Positions 1 to 7,186 of a DNA stretch of 64,000 nucleotides are shown here, one piece after another. Where the stretch lies: positions 496,001-560,000 of the forward strand of contig CAVPMW010000007.1 of the NCBI GenBank assembly GCA_963706515.1, in the 5' to 3' direction. This DNA is from CAVPMW01 sp963706515 (GTDB lineage Bacteria; Chloroflexota; Anaerolineae; Anaerolineales; UBA4823). The notes under the pieces were generated by a model, which saw only the letters and a list, made by a program, of their open reading frames with translations, was not told the origin of the DNA and searched no databases. How positions within the stretch are numbered: the stretch's first letter is position 1; each line of letters opens with the position of its first letter. The translations under genes were made by a program, and so were the position numbers.

Positions 1-319
1 GGACTGGCTTGGCAAGGCTAGCCACCGCCCTTCGGCATTCGGGCGATTTTCGTTCATGGCGGATCCAAGAGGCTGCCCTTGCTGGACGACCTGGCTGGCC
101 CGCTGGTCGGCCTCGCGTTCGAGAGGATCGCCCGGCTCGCTGACCGCCGGCTGAAGGGGATCCGTTTCCCTGGCAGTGTCCAGCGGAGCATGGCTGGATA
201 CTCCCGGATCCGCTAGTCTGCCGGCAACTTGCGGAACGAGGCGTTATTCCGGCTTTTCAGGTTGAGCAGCGGATTGTTGGGCTGAACTGGTGGGCGGCTG
301 TTGGTACAAATACGCGCAT
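1..319 (-). pseudogene. Partial, decayed DUF4157 (eCIS core)-like protein, N-terminal end
   Basis: Reading the minus strand from about 319 to the left edge gives a start MRVF (ATG at 319-317), then in another frame a segment NNPLLNLKSRNNASF, and then a long frame through the edge containing SEPGDPLEREADQRASQ. The last motif matches the conserved start of DUF4157, the domain typical of effectors of extracellular contractile injection systems; many such proteins also begin MRxF and carry an NPLLxLQxxxGN-like segment. The same frame as SEPGD has an in-frame TAA at 244-246, and the NPLL frame stops at 213-215, so at least one slip lies between. The zinc-protease-like core would lie beyond the window. 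It could be a live gene with sequencing slips or a real remnant. Confidence 0.5.
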
Positions 320-629
320 TCTCAAGCACTCATTACCAAAAGTATTCGCACGGTCAGGTATTCGCTCAGCCTGTTCGATTGCCGTAATCAGCGAAAGTGT
401 ATCGGGGTGACACTCCATGCCTTAAGTGAGCCAACCATAGATTTTACTGCAATAATTCCATATCTGCGGACATTAATGTAAAAATTCGAGGATACCATGC
501 TGTGATTCTCTCCTAATGGCCGGATCAACGGCTCCCCATTAGCTTCGGATTCCCCGACTAGAACAGCGTAACCTGCCGGACCATGACGGTTTGCAGCCGA
601 CGCGCAGGGTGGGTTGCAGATCATATGCA

Positions 630-763
630 CAGGCAAATTTGACCTGTCCAACACCTGCCGCCCAACCGGCAACACACTGAGTGTGGGGTTTCGCTATATA
701 TCGTATAAGTTAATGGTCGTGATTTACCGCTCTACCCATCCACCGACTACAGCGGATGTCAGG
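630..763. repeat. Direct repeat copy A (about 130 bp)
   Basis: Diverged direct copy of 1522-1655 (shared runs include tttgacctgtcca, aaccgg and gggtttcgct). It ends over the stop codon of the jelly-roll pseudogene. On the minus strand it offers AT-rich promoter-like sequence upstream of the DUF4157-like remnant. The rest of 320-629 shows no credible gene. Confidence 0.75.
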
Positions 764-1392
764 TTGCCCCCTGAATAATGAGACGTGTACTGAAGTAAGC
801 CTCGGTCCCGCCACCTATCCACAGGGCGATCTCGCCATGGGTGTAACCCAATTTTAGGTCATTCACAATTAGACAAGGCTGTTCGGATTTGTTGACATAA
901 AGCGCTGCCCGTTCGCCGTTGACGACAATCTTGATGGAGATCCAGACGGCAGGAAGCAGGTCTGTATCAGATTCATAAACGCCAGGGCTTTCTTCCCGTT
1001 AGGCGGAACCAGGGATAGTCGGGGTGTGAGATATATTGGGTGGAATGGTTGCGACGGAGTTGGTCATCTGAGCGGCCGTTCGTCGGTCGAAGGTAGAACG
1101 CCTCAAAGCTTGCAGCGGCTGGTTGGACAGCGAAAGGCAATTCCGACGAAACCCCGGGCAAATTCTGAGGCACCGGTGCGGGGAAGGCCAGCTATAGCGG
1201 TCTCGATCACACCATCTCTGAAATTGGAGGTACGAACAATGGCCATAGAATGGACGTCGTCAGAGTTTTGATCGAACTCAACGAGCCTCACTGCCCGGCG
1301 ACCTCGGAAAGTGACGAAGTCTGCATCGGCATAAAGAAGTTCGAGCTGGCTAGGGAGGTAAGCTTGATCAATTGCTTCTCTGGTGATGTCAT
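759..1392 (-). pseudogene. Jelly-roll (concanavalin-like/LamG-type) protein, frame-broken
   Basis: Not recognisable in any single frame, but the minus strand reconstructs to about 210 aa: REAIDQAYLPSQLELLYADA, then VRLVEFDQNSDDVHSMAIV, FEAFYLRPTNGRSDDQLRRN, STQYISHPDYPWFRL, VWISIKIVVNGERAALYVN and a tail GEIALWIGGGTEAYFSTRL before a TGA at 759-761. The Trp/Gly-rich beta-strand pattern (W-x-x-I-K-I-V-V-x-G-x-x-A-x-x-Y-V-N, then G-x-I-A-L-W) is that of carbohydrate-binding-like concanavalin folds. A strong Shine-Dalgarno GGAGGAGAA (1393-1401) precedes ATG 1392. The reading frame breaks at least three times, directly after the ATG, near 1110 and near 985. There is no signal peptide. Function unknown; pseudogene or sequencing slips. 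Confidence 0.6.
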
Positions 1393-1521
1393 TTCTCCTC
1401 CATCCGGAAATTCTGATCCAAAGGCAGCCTAATGGCTTGCATTACCCGCTGGTGGGCGGGACGAGATACTGCCACATTGACGGAACCAGCTACCGTGTAG
1501 GTTAGGTTGAGGGCATATTGG

Positions 1522-1655
1522 TAGGCAATTTGACCTGTCCAAGATTTGCCCCGAAACCGGACAGCACATTGAACGTTGGGTTTCGCTTTATATTGTATAG
1601 GATAATGGTGTAGATAAACCGCTCAACCCGCATCTACCAACTGGATCATGGCAGG
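1522..1655. repeat. Direct repeat copy B (about 130 bp)
   Basis: Partner of the copy at 630-763. On the minus strand it contains a TATACAATATAA-like stretch about 170-220 nt upstream of the jelly-roll gene start (1392), so it may be a duplicated promoter region. The remaining 1393-1521 and 1656-1703 show no gene. Confidence 0.75.
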
Positions 1656-1703
1656 TCGATCATTATTTCGTGAATCGTATATCACGCCACTTCAATTCTG
1701 CGT

Positions 1704-2027
1704 TTAGTGTAGTAATTCTTCAGTACAGGTTTTGGGTAAACGCCCAGATTCGGCTTTACACCGAATGCGTTTAAGTCCATTACGCCGGTTGCGCCAAACA
1801 GTCAAGAGAGTTTTCTCATCTTTCGAGAGAATTACAGCGGTCCCAGCCAAGCGTGCCAATGAATTTTCCGCCTGGTCTGTTTCTGGAATGTCACGTTTTC
1901 GCAAGAAGTAAATAACCGCTCCCGCCTTATTGAAGCATTGACCGTTAGTAATGACATATTCGATTTCAATTATTTTCAGGTTTCTCTGTGCTGCTCGTTG
2001 AGCAGAATGTGAGTTGAATTGGAACAT
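1704..2027 (-). CDS. DUF4258-like small protein
   Basis: 107 aa. The N-terminus FNSHSAQRAAQRNLKIIEIE, followed by a strand-rich segment with GAVIYFLRKRDIP and VILSKDEKTLLTVWRNR, resembles the DUF4258 fold (small RelE/BrnT-like alpha+beta proteins often encoded in accessory DNA). A basic C-terminus (LKRIRCKAE) follows. The start is secure: ATG 2027 has an ideal Shine-Dalgarno GGGAGGGAGG at 2031-2042, and a 10-bp dyad lies just upstream. No antitoxin-like partner is visible next to it, so a toxin role is not supported. Codon use and AT content differ from the GC-rich housekeeping genes nearby, which suggests acquired DNA. Confidence 0.6.
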   Translation of the reverse strand: MFQFNSHSAQRAAQRNLKIIEIEYVITNGQCFNKAGAVIYFLRKRDIPETDQAENSLARLAGTAVILSKDEKTLLTVWRNRRNGLKRIRCKAESGRLPKTCTEELLH

Positions 2028-2049
2028 TCTGACCTCCCTCCCAGAAAGT

Positions 2050-2078
2050 AATGGTTATTTGACAATAGAATAACCATT
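2050..2078. promoter_or_regulatory. Perfect 10-bp dyad, candidate operator of the DUF4258 gene
   Basis: aatggttatt (2050-2059) and its exact complement aataaccatt (2069-2078) are separated by 9 nt, directly upstream of the Shine-Dalgarno of the minus-strand DUF4258 gene. Position and symmetry suit binding of a homodimeric regulator over the promoter/leader. No T-run follows, so a terminator is less likely. Confidence 0.5.
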
Positions 2079-2165
2079 TTCTATTTTCGTGACCCCAGAT
2101 AATCTGTGGAAAGTAGTCTATTTCTTCAGATTTCCCCAATCCCCACGGGTTTGTACGATCTTGGC

Positions 2166-2189
2166 TATAATCACATCAAATGTTGTGAT
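2166..2189 (+). promoter_or_regulatory. TATAAT -10 with overlapping CRP/FNR-like dyad
   Basis: A consensus TATAAT (2166-2171) is followed by ATCACA (2170-2175) and TGTGAT (2184-2189), a 6-bp inverted repeat with 8-nt spacing that covers the expected transcription start of the response regulator at 2240. The half-site resembles TGTGA boxes of CRP/FNR-family regulators. No good -35 is seen. Confidence 0.4.
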
Positions 2190-2239
2190 ATTTCAAAGAT
2201 AGATACAATCACGTCTGTTCCATACTGGAGGCCTATTCG

Positions 2240-3062
2240 ATGGCCAATGATATCTATGTATTGATAGTCGAAGACGACCCCTTCGCTCGTAATTGGATGG
2301 CGCTTCTCTTAGCCCACGAACTGGCGGACGCATGTAGCTGCTGATACCGGTACACCAGAGAGCCTGGCTCTGCTCTTGGAAGACCCAAAGCTTCACATCG
2401 ATTTAGTATTGCTCGATACTGAGATGCCGGGAGACGATTTCTGGCTGCAGAGGGTCGTTAAGACCTCAGAAGATCATCGGAAAGGACTGGCTGTGATCTT
2501 TTTGGGCACAAATCCAGACGAACGAATATTGAAACGAGCTATTCCGAGCAATCTAAAAGGCTATCTGTTAAAGGACGAAATCTGCTACTCATTGGCTTGG
2601 GCAGTCGCCCTGGCAGCTGAGGGTAAGTGGGTGATGACTGATGGGATTGAAAAAATGTTCTCAGGATCCAAGTATTTCTTTCCAAATAATTACGTTGTTT
2701 TGAATGGAAAAAATTCTACCGCTTATCTTTCTCCTCACATGGGAGTGGCTGCCCGATTAGCCTTCTTTTTCAGCATGGAGCGGCGTGAGATAGCCGACGA
2801 GCTGGACATTTCTGAAGATTGGAGCTATGGATTGGTCAGTGATCTGTACAAGGAAATTGGTATGGATGAGTTACTCTCCGGTGAGACACCTCCGCACGAA
2901 TACTTGCGGAGTTATAAAATCATTTCTAAACACCTGGATACAATTATGACCGAGCTGGAAAAATCCAAAATCGGAAGAAAGGCTGGTGCGCCGAATAAAG
3001 CCAGAGATATAGAGACTCTGGCTTTTCATTTACTCACACTACCTGAAATTCGTAGCTCGTAG
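2240..3062 (+). CDS. Response regulator with LuxR-like C-terminal HTH (one frame slip)
   Basis: ATG 2240 opens MANDIYVLIVEDDPFARNWM, the acidic-pocket start of a receiver domain (E-D-D). The frame stops at TGA 2344 but resumes in another frame as THVAADTGTPESLALLLED, then VLLDTEMPGDDF with the phosphoacceptor Asp in LLDTEMP, and continues to 3062 (about 274 aa in all). The slip lies near 2320-2330. The C-terminal half has a helical segment ERREIADELDISEDWSYGLV that fits a LuxR/NarL-type HTH, then a basic end. The expected receiver Lys may be the K of YLLKDE. No kinase gene is adjacent, so it is an orphan regulator. Lower GC than trmD downstream. Confidence 0.75.
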
Positions 3063-3128
3063 GATCAGTCGTTTCCGCCTCACCCGTTTGATCCTCATGC
3101 AAGCCAATAATCTTCGGGGCCTAATCCC

Positions 3129-3290
3129 AGGGTTAGCCCCTAAATCACCCCGTTAATCCCCCGCGAAAGATTGCCTTTCTCTCTATTATCTGTTATCTTC
3201 ATGATGACTTTGATACTTCTATCGCAAATCTGAATTCGTAAATCAAGAATATGATTCGTTCCTCTTCGTTTTTTTTGGAACGAATATCGG
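3129..3290 (+). repeat. Dispersed intergenic repeat, copy 1
   Basis: Lies between the convergent response regulator and trmD. The plus strand matches the reverse complement of 37970-38147: gggttagcccc, ttaatccccc, ttatctg-tatcttca and attcgttcctcttcg recur in the same order. The 3' part forms a hairpin (attcgttcc / ggaacgaat) around a T-run and could terminate trmD or the regulator. No gene is present in 3063-3304. Confidence 0.75.
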
Positions 3291-3304
3291 AAAGCGTAGC
3301 CTTC

Positions 3305-4081
3305 CTATTCACCTTCCTCCTCCAGCCTCCGTAAATACTCGCGGTCCTGCTCGCTGAGCGGCGCCTTCGCCAGCAGGTCGGGGCGGCGCTGCCAGGTGCG
3401 CAGCAGCGCCTGCTCCCGCCGCCAGCGCGCAATGCGGGCGTGATCGCCCGAGAGCAGGACATCCGGCACGCCCTCCCCGCGGAACTCCGCCGGGCGGGTG
3501 TAATGCGGGTACTCCAGCAGCCCGCTGGCGTGCGAATCGTCCTCGGCGCCGTCCGGGTCGCCCAGCACGCCGGGCAGCAGGCGCGTCACCGCATCGATCA
3601 CCACCAGCGCCGCCAGCTCCCCGCCGCTGATCACGTAGTCGCCGATCGAGATCTCGTCGGTCACCAGGTCCTGGCGCACGCGCTCGTCCACCCCCTCGTA
3701 GCGCCCGCACAGCAGCCCCAGGCGCGCCTCTCCCCCGCTCTCGAGCGCTTCCAGCGCCGGGGCTGCCAGCTCGCGCGCCACATCCTGGGTGAGCAGCCGT
3801 CCCTGCGGGGTGAGCAGCACCAGCGGGCAGGCCGGCGGAACGCCCAGCACCGCCTCCACCGCGGCGAAGATCGGCTCGGGCTTCATCACCATCCCGCCGC
3901 CCCCGCCGTACGGCTCGTCGTCGGTGACGTGGTGCCGGTCGCGCGCCCAATCCCGGATGTTGTGCAGCTCCACCTCCACCAGCCCTCCCTGGCGGGCGCG
4001 CTGCAGGATGCTCGTCTCCAGGTAGGGGCTGAAGACCTGCGGGAACAGGGTGAACACTTCGAAGCGCAGGAGCGGGGTCAT
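3305..4081 (-). CDS. trmD: tRNA (guanine-N1-)-methyltransferase TrmD
   Basis: 258 aa, normal length. TrmD methylates N1 of G37 next to the anticodon in tRNAs reading CNN codons, using S-adenosylmethionine and preventing +1 frameshifting. Family motifs are intact: N-terminal FEVFTLFPQVFSPYLETSIL, the glycine-rich DDEPYGGGGGMVMKP, LLCGRYEGVDERV, and the trefoil-knot cofactor loop EISIGDYVISGGELA. The C-terminal domain has the usual SGDHARIARWRREQAL segment. It stands alone: the usual neighbours rpsP, rimM and rplS are absent. A long plus-strand open frame over this gene is only its shadow. One of the few genes in the window with no frame break. Confidence 0.97.
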   Translation of the reverse strand: MTPLLRFEVFTLFPQVFSPYLETSILQRARQGGLVEVELHNIRDWARDRHHVTDDEPYGGGGGMVMKPEPIFAAVEAVLGVPPACPLVLLTPQGRLLTQDVARELAAPALEALESGGEARLGLLCGRYEGVDERVRQDLVTDEISIGDYVISGGELAALVVIDAVTRLLPGVLGDPDGAEDDSHASGLLEYPHYTRPAEFRGEGVPDVLLSGDHARIARWRREQALLRTWQRRPDLLAKAPLSEQDREYLRRLEEEGE

Positions 4082-4285
4082 CTTACGCTCATTCTAGCCC
4101 CAGGCGGGCGGGATGGCAAGGCTGAGCCGCCTGGCAGCGGCTTTATTAGGTCGCCTCATGTCATTGCGAAGGCCTGTTCTATAGGCGACGGTGTAGTTCA
4201 CCGTCAAGCAATATCATCACTACTTAGCAGCTTAACCGGAACTGGCAGCTTTGTTAACACTTGCTGTGAAGCTTCTAATCCAATC

Positions 4286-4313
4286 TTGACTCGCTTCTTT
4301 AAGATGGTAACAT
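4286..4313 (+). promoter_or_regulatory. Candidate sigma70-type promoter for the TPR pair
   Basis: TTGACT (4286-4291) and TAACAT (4308-4313) are separated by 16 nt. The predicted start at about 4320 falls next to ATG 4322, so the message may be leaderless; no Shine-Dalgarno is seen. The 240-nt gap upstream also contains tgtcattgcgaagg and caagcaatatc, resembling ends of a degraded MITE, but nothing else. Confidence 0.4.
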
Positions 4314-4321
4314 GACTGTAT

Positions 4322-5563
4322 ATGTACCTGCGTGGCAGCAAATGGACCATGACTCGCCGCACCCGGCGTCCCAATTTATGGAGGGTCGTCTTGCTGGTGG
4401 CGTTAATCGGCGTCCTGCTCTACGTCAACCAGGTGGTGGTGCCCGCCACGCCGCCCTTTTTCGTGCCCACCACCACCCCCACGACCAGCCCGGAGTCCTT
4501 CGTCAACCAGGCGCAGGCAGTTCGTACAAAGAAGGCAAGCTGGCGCAGGCAATCGAGGCCTATAAGAAAGCCGTCGACACCGATCCGACCAACCCGGCGA
4601 CCTACGTCGACCCTGGCGCGCATGCAGGTCTTCGCCGGCGATTACGAAGACGCCGTGCTCAATGCCCAGAACGCCCTGCTCAAGAACCCCAGCAACCCGC
4701 TGGCGCACGCCGTGCAGGCCTGGGCGCTGAGCTTCCTGGGCAAGTCCGGCGAGGCCGAGATCGAGATCAAGAAGGCGCTGGACCTGGACCCCAACAATGC
4801 CCTGGCGCACGCTTATTACGCCGAGATCCTGATCAATGAAAAAGATCCCGACCTGCAGGACAAGGCGATCGAGGAATCGCGCATCGCCCGCGACCTGGAC
4901 CCCTCCCTGCTGGAGACGCACCGGGTGCGCGGCATCGTCCTGTACAACACCAGCAACCCGGAAGAAGCCATCCAGGAGTTCCAGGCTGCCCTGGCGATCA
5001 ACAAGAACATCGCCGACATCCATCTTTACCTGGGGGTCACCTACAAGGCGATGGAGGATTACCAGAAAGCCGAGGAATCCCTGCTGGCTGCGTATGCCCT
5101 CAACCCCACCGACCCCGTGGCGCTGACCGAGATCTCGCGCGCCTACTTCGCCGATGGGCGTTACGGTCAGGCTGCCCAGTATGCCGAGGAAGCGGTAAAA
5201 GTCATCCCCAACGACCCGCGGCTGCACGGCAACCTGGGCATCATGTACTATAAGACCGAGGATTACGCCAAAGCTATCCCCGAGCTGGCCCTGGCGGTGC
5301 GCGGCGGCACGACCGCCGACGGACAGGCAGTCGAAGGCTTGCCGCTGGATTACGGGCGGATCGAGGAGTACTATTTGTATTACGGCTTCGCCCTGGCTAA
5401 GTCCGACCGCTGCCCGGAAGCCATCCCGGTCGCCCAGGCCCTGATCTCGGGCGTGCCTGATTCGGATATCGCCGTGTACAACGCCAATGCCATCCTGCAG
5501 ATCTGCCTGGGGGGCGGCACCGAGACCCCCGAGACCACCCCTGAGGCGACCGCCACCCCCTGA
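4322..5563 (+). CDS. Membrane-anchored TPR protein (paralog 1)
   Basis: 413 aa. A short basic N-terminus precedes one membrane span (VVLLVALIGVLLYVNQVVV), a Pro/Thr linker (TTTPTTSPES) and a chain of tetratricopeptide repeats, e.g. YEDAVLNAQNALLKNPSNPL, DLDPNNALAHAYYAEIL, PNDPRLHGNLGIMYYKTEDY. It ends in a Thr/Pro-rich tail. Around 4520-4620 the frame is wrong: another frame reads SSYKEGKLAQAIEAYKKAV, clearly the missing first TPR, so two compensating slips flank it. TPR arrays bind partner proteins; the orientation implies an extracytoplasmic repeat domain. The paralog follows 2 nt later, so the pair is an operon. The partner is unknown. Confidence 0.85.
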   Translation: MYLRGSKWTMTRRTRRPNLWRVVLLVALIGVLLYVNQVVVPATPPFFVPTTTPTTSPESFVNQAQAVRTKKASWRRQSRPIRKPSTPIRPTRRPTSTLARMQVFAGDYEDAVLNAQNALLKNPSNPLAHAVQAWALSFLGKSGEAEIEIKKALDLDPNNALAHAYYAEILINEKDPDLQDKAIEESRIARDLDPSLLETHRVRGIVLYNTSNPEEAIQEFQAALAINKNIADIHLYLGVTYKAMEDYQKAEESLLAAYALNPTDPVALTEISRAYFADGRYGQAAQYAEEAVKVIPNDPRLHGNLGIMYYKTEDYAKAIPELALAVRGGTTADGQAVEGLPLDYGRIEEYYLYYGFALAKSDRCPEAIPVAQALISGVPDSDIAVYNANAILQICLGGGTETPETTPEATATP

Positions 5564-5565
5564 CC

Positions 5566-7035
5566 ATGGAACGCCGCCTCAATGGCAAACGCCCCACTTT
5601 TCGCCAGAACGGCTCGAGCTTTGGCTATTACCGCATCCTGCTGCTGGTCGGCCTGATCCTGGTCGGCGTCTGGTTTCTGCTGGCATGGCAGCGCGACGAG
5701 GTGCGCCCGCTCTTCTTGCCCACCCCCACTCCCACCCGCGTCCCTCAGTCGTTTATCCTCGAGGCGCAGGCTTACTTCGACGCCGGGAAGATCGACGATC
5801 CCAGCAACACCAAGCCCGGGACGAACGTCCCTCCGGTGAACGACGCCATCGACGCCTACAAAGCCTCCCTGGCGGAGGACCCCACGGACGCCAAGACCTG
5901 GGCCGAGCTGGCGCGCATCCAGGCGTACTCCTCGACCATGCTGCAAAACGACAGCCAGCGCCTGACGCGCCTGCAGGAAGCGCTGCAATCGGCAGATAAC
6001 GCCGTCAACGCCAACCCGGACGTCAGCACCAATTACGCCATACGCGCTTTCGCCAAGGACTGGTACGCCTTCAACCCCCTGGTCAGCAGCGAGGAGCGCC
6101 AGACCATGCTGCTGGAAGCCGAGCGGGACGCCTCGCGCGCCTTCCAGCTCGACCCGAACAACGCCCTGGCGCTGGCTTACTACGCGGAGATCCTCAACGA
6201 CCAGGCGAAGTGGAACCAGGCCCAGCAGTACGCGGCCCAGGCTGTCGCACAGGACCCGGGACTGATGGACGCCCACCGTGTCCTGGGCTACGTCCAGGAG
6301 ACGCTCGGGCAGTATAACGCTGCGATCCAGGAGTACCAGGCTGCGGCGGATATCAATCCCAACCTGACCTTTCTTTACATCCTGATCGGACAGAACTTCC
6401 GCGAGGGCATCAAGAATCCGAACCGGGCGCTGGAGTACTTCGATAAGGCGGCGCGCATCAACGAGGGCCTGGGGGTAAAAAACCCGCTGCCCTACATCGA
6501 GATCGCCAAGACATACACCCAGCAGGGCGAGTTCTTCGCCGCCTCGATCAATGCCAGCAAAGCGCTCGAGTTCGACCCGACCAATGCCGCAACTTACGGT
6601 CAGCTCGGCATCATCTCCATCCGGGCGCGCAACTATGAAGGCGCCATGCCGCTGTTGAAATGCGCCGTGCGCTCCTGCACCGCTGCTGAAAACGAGATGG
6701 GCGGTGCAGATGTCCAGGGCTTGCCGCTCACCAGCAAAGCGGTAGCCTATTATTACGTCGAGTACGGCACGGTTCTGGCTTTCCTCAGCCGGCCCAGCGA
6801 GAACTACTGCGACGAAGCCGCTCCGGTCTTTCAGGAAGTGCGCCAGAAATACAGCGATGACTCGACCCTGATGGCGATCGTCGAGGACAGCGAGGGCATC
6901 TGCACTCGCCTGGCCCTCACCCCGGCTGCCCCCGGCGCCCCAACGCCGACCGAGGCGCCCACTCTCGCTCCCGCCGAGGGGACGCCTGCCCCGCCCTCTC
7001 CGACCCCCACCCCCTACGGAGCCGTCCAGGGCTGA
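5566..7035 (+). CDS. Membrane-anchored TPR protein (paralog 2)
   Basis: 489 aa, intact. Same architecture as its neighbour: basic start, one membrane span (ILLLVGLILVGVWFLLAW, about residues 24-41), linker PLFLPTPTPTRVPQSFILEA, then TPRs (FQLDPNNALALAYYAEILND, AAQAVAQDPGLMDAHRVLGY, ALEFDPTNAATYGQLGIISI) and a Pro/Thr-rich end. The linker plus SFxxxAQ motif is shared with the upstream protein, showing gene duplication. Cys residues near the C-terminal region (KCAVRSCTAAENE, NYCDEAAP, EGICTRL) could form disulfides outside the membrane. ATG 5566 is 2 nt after the previous stop. A 558-aa open frame on the opposite strand is a coding shadow. Confidence 0.9.
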   Translation: MERRLNGKRPTFRQNGSSFGYYRILLLVGLILVGVWFLLAWQRDEVRPLFLPTPTPTRVPQSFILEAQAYFDAGKIDDPSNTKPGTNVPPVNDAIDAYKASLAEDPTDAKTWAELARIQAYSSTMLQNDSQRLTRLQEALQSADNAVNANPDVSTNYAIRAFAKDWYAFNPLVSSEERQTMLLEAERDASRAFQLDPNNALALAYYAEILNDQAKWNQAQQYAAQAVAQDPGLMDAHRVLGYVQETLGQYNAAIQEYQAAADINPNLTFLYILIGQNFREGIKNPNRALEYFDKAARINEGLGVKNPLPYIEIAKTYTQQGEFFAASINASKALEFDPTNAATYGQLGIISIRARNYEGAMPLLKCAVRSCTAAENEMGGADVQGLPLTSKAVAYYYVEYGTVLAFLSRPSENYCDEAAPVFQEVRQKYSDDSTLMAIVEDSEGICTRLALTPAAPGAPTPTEAPTLAPAEGTPAPPSPTPTPYGAVQG

Positions 7036-7089
7036 GCAAACCGCAAATATAAACAACTCGTGATTTTAAGAAACATATTGCGGTTTGCT
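7035..7089. terminator. 12-bp inverted repeat after the TPR operon
   Basis: agcaaaccgcaa (7035-7046) pairs with ttgcggtttgct (7078-7089) around a 31-nt AT-rich loop, immediately after the TPR stop and before the kinase gene. Without a U-run it may be a regulatory dyad instead of an intrinsic terminator. Confidence 0.45.
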
Positions 7090-7186
7090 TAAACCAATAA
7101 CTGAGTAAAATACAACTCAAGCAAACCCATTTAGAGTTGCCGATTAATTTCAGAATCTTAGTTGGGTTTACTTCAGTACAGTATCT

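Noticed and set aside
388..675. 95-aa minus-strand open frame
   Set aside because: Overlaps repeat copy A, no start signal, no family resemblance.
1704..2027. Toxin-antitoxin pair at the DUF4258 gene
   Set aside because: No antitoxin-like reading frame adjoins it on either side.
3440..4315. 291-aa plus-strand open frame over trmD
   Set aside because: Shadow of trmD; composition-biased and without motifs.
5380..7056. 558-aa open frame on the minus strand
   Set aside because: Antisense to the two TPR genes; high GC leaves the opposite frame open. No family motifs.
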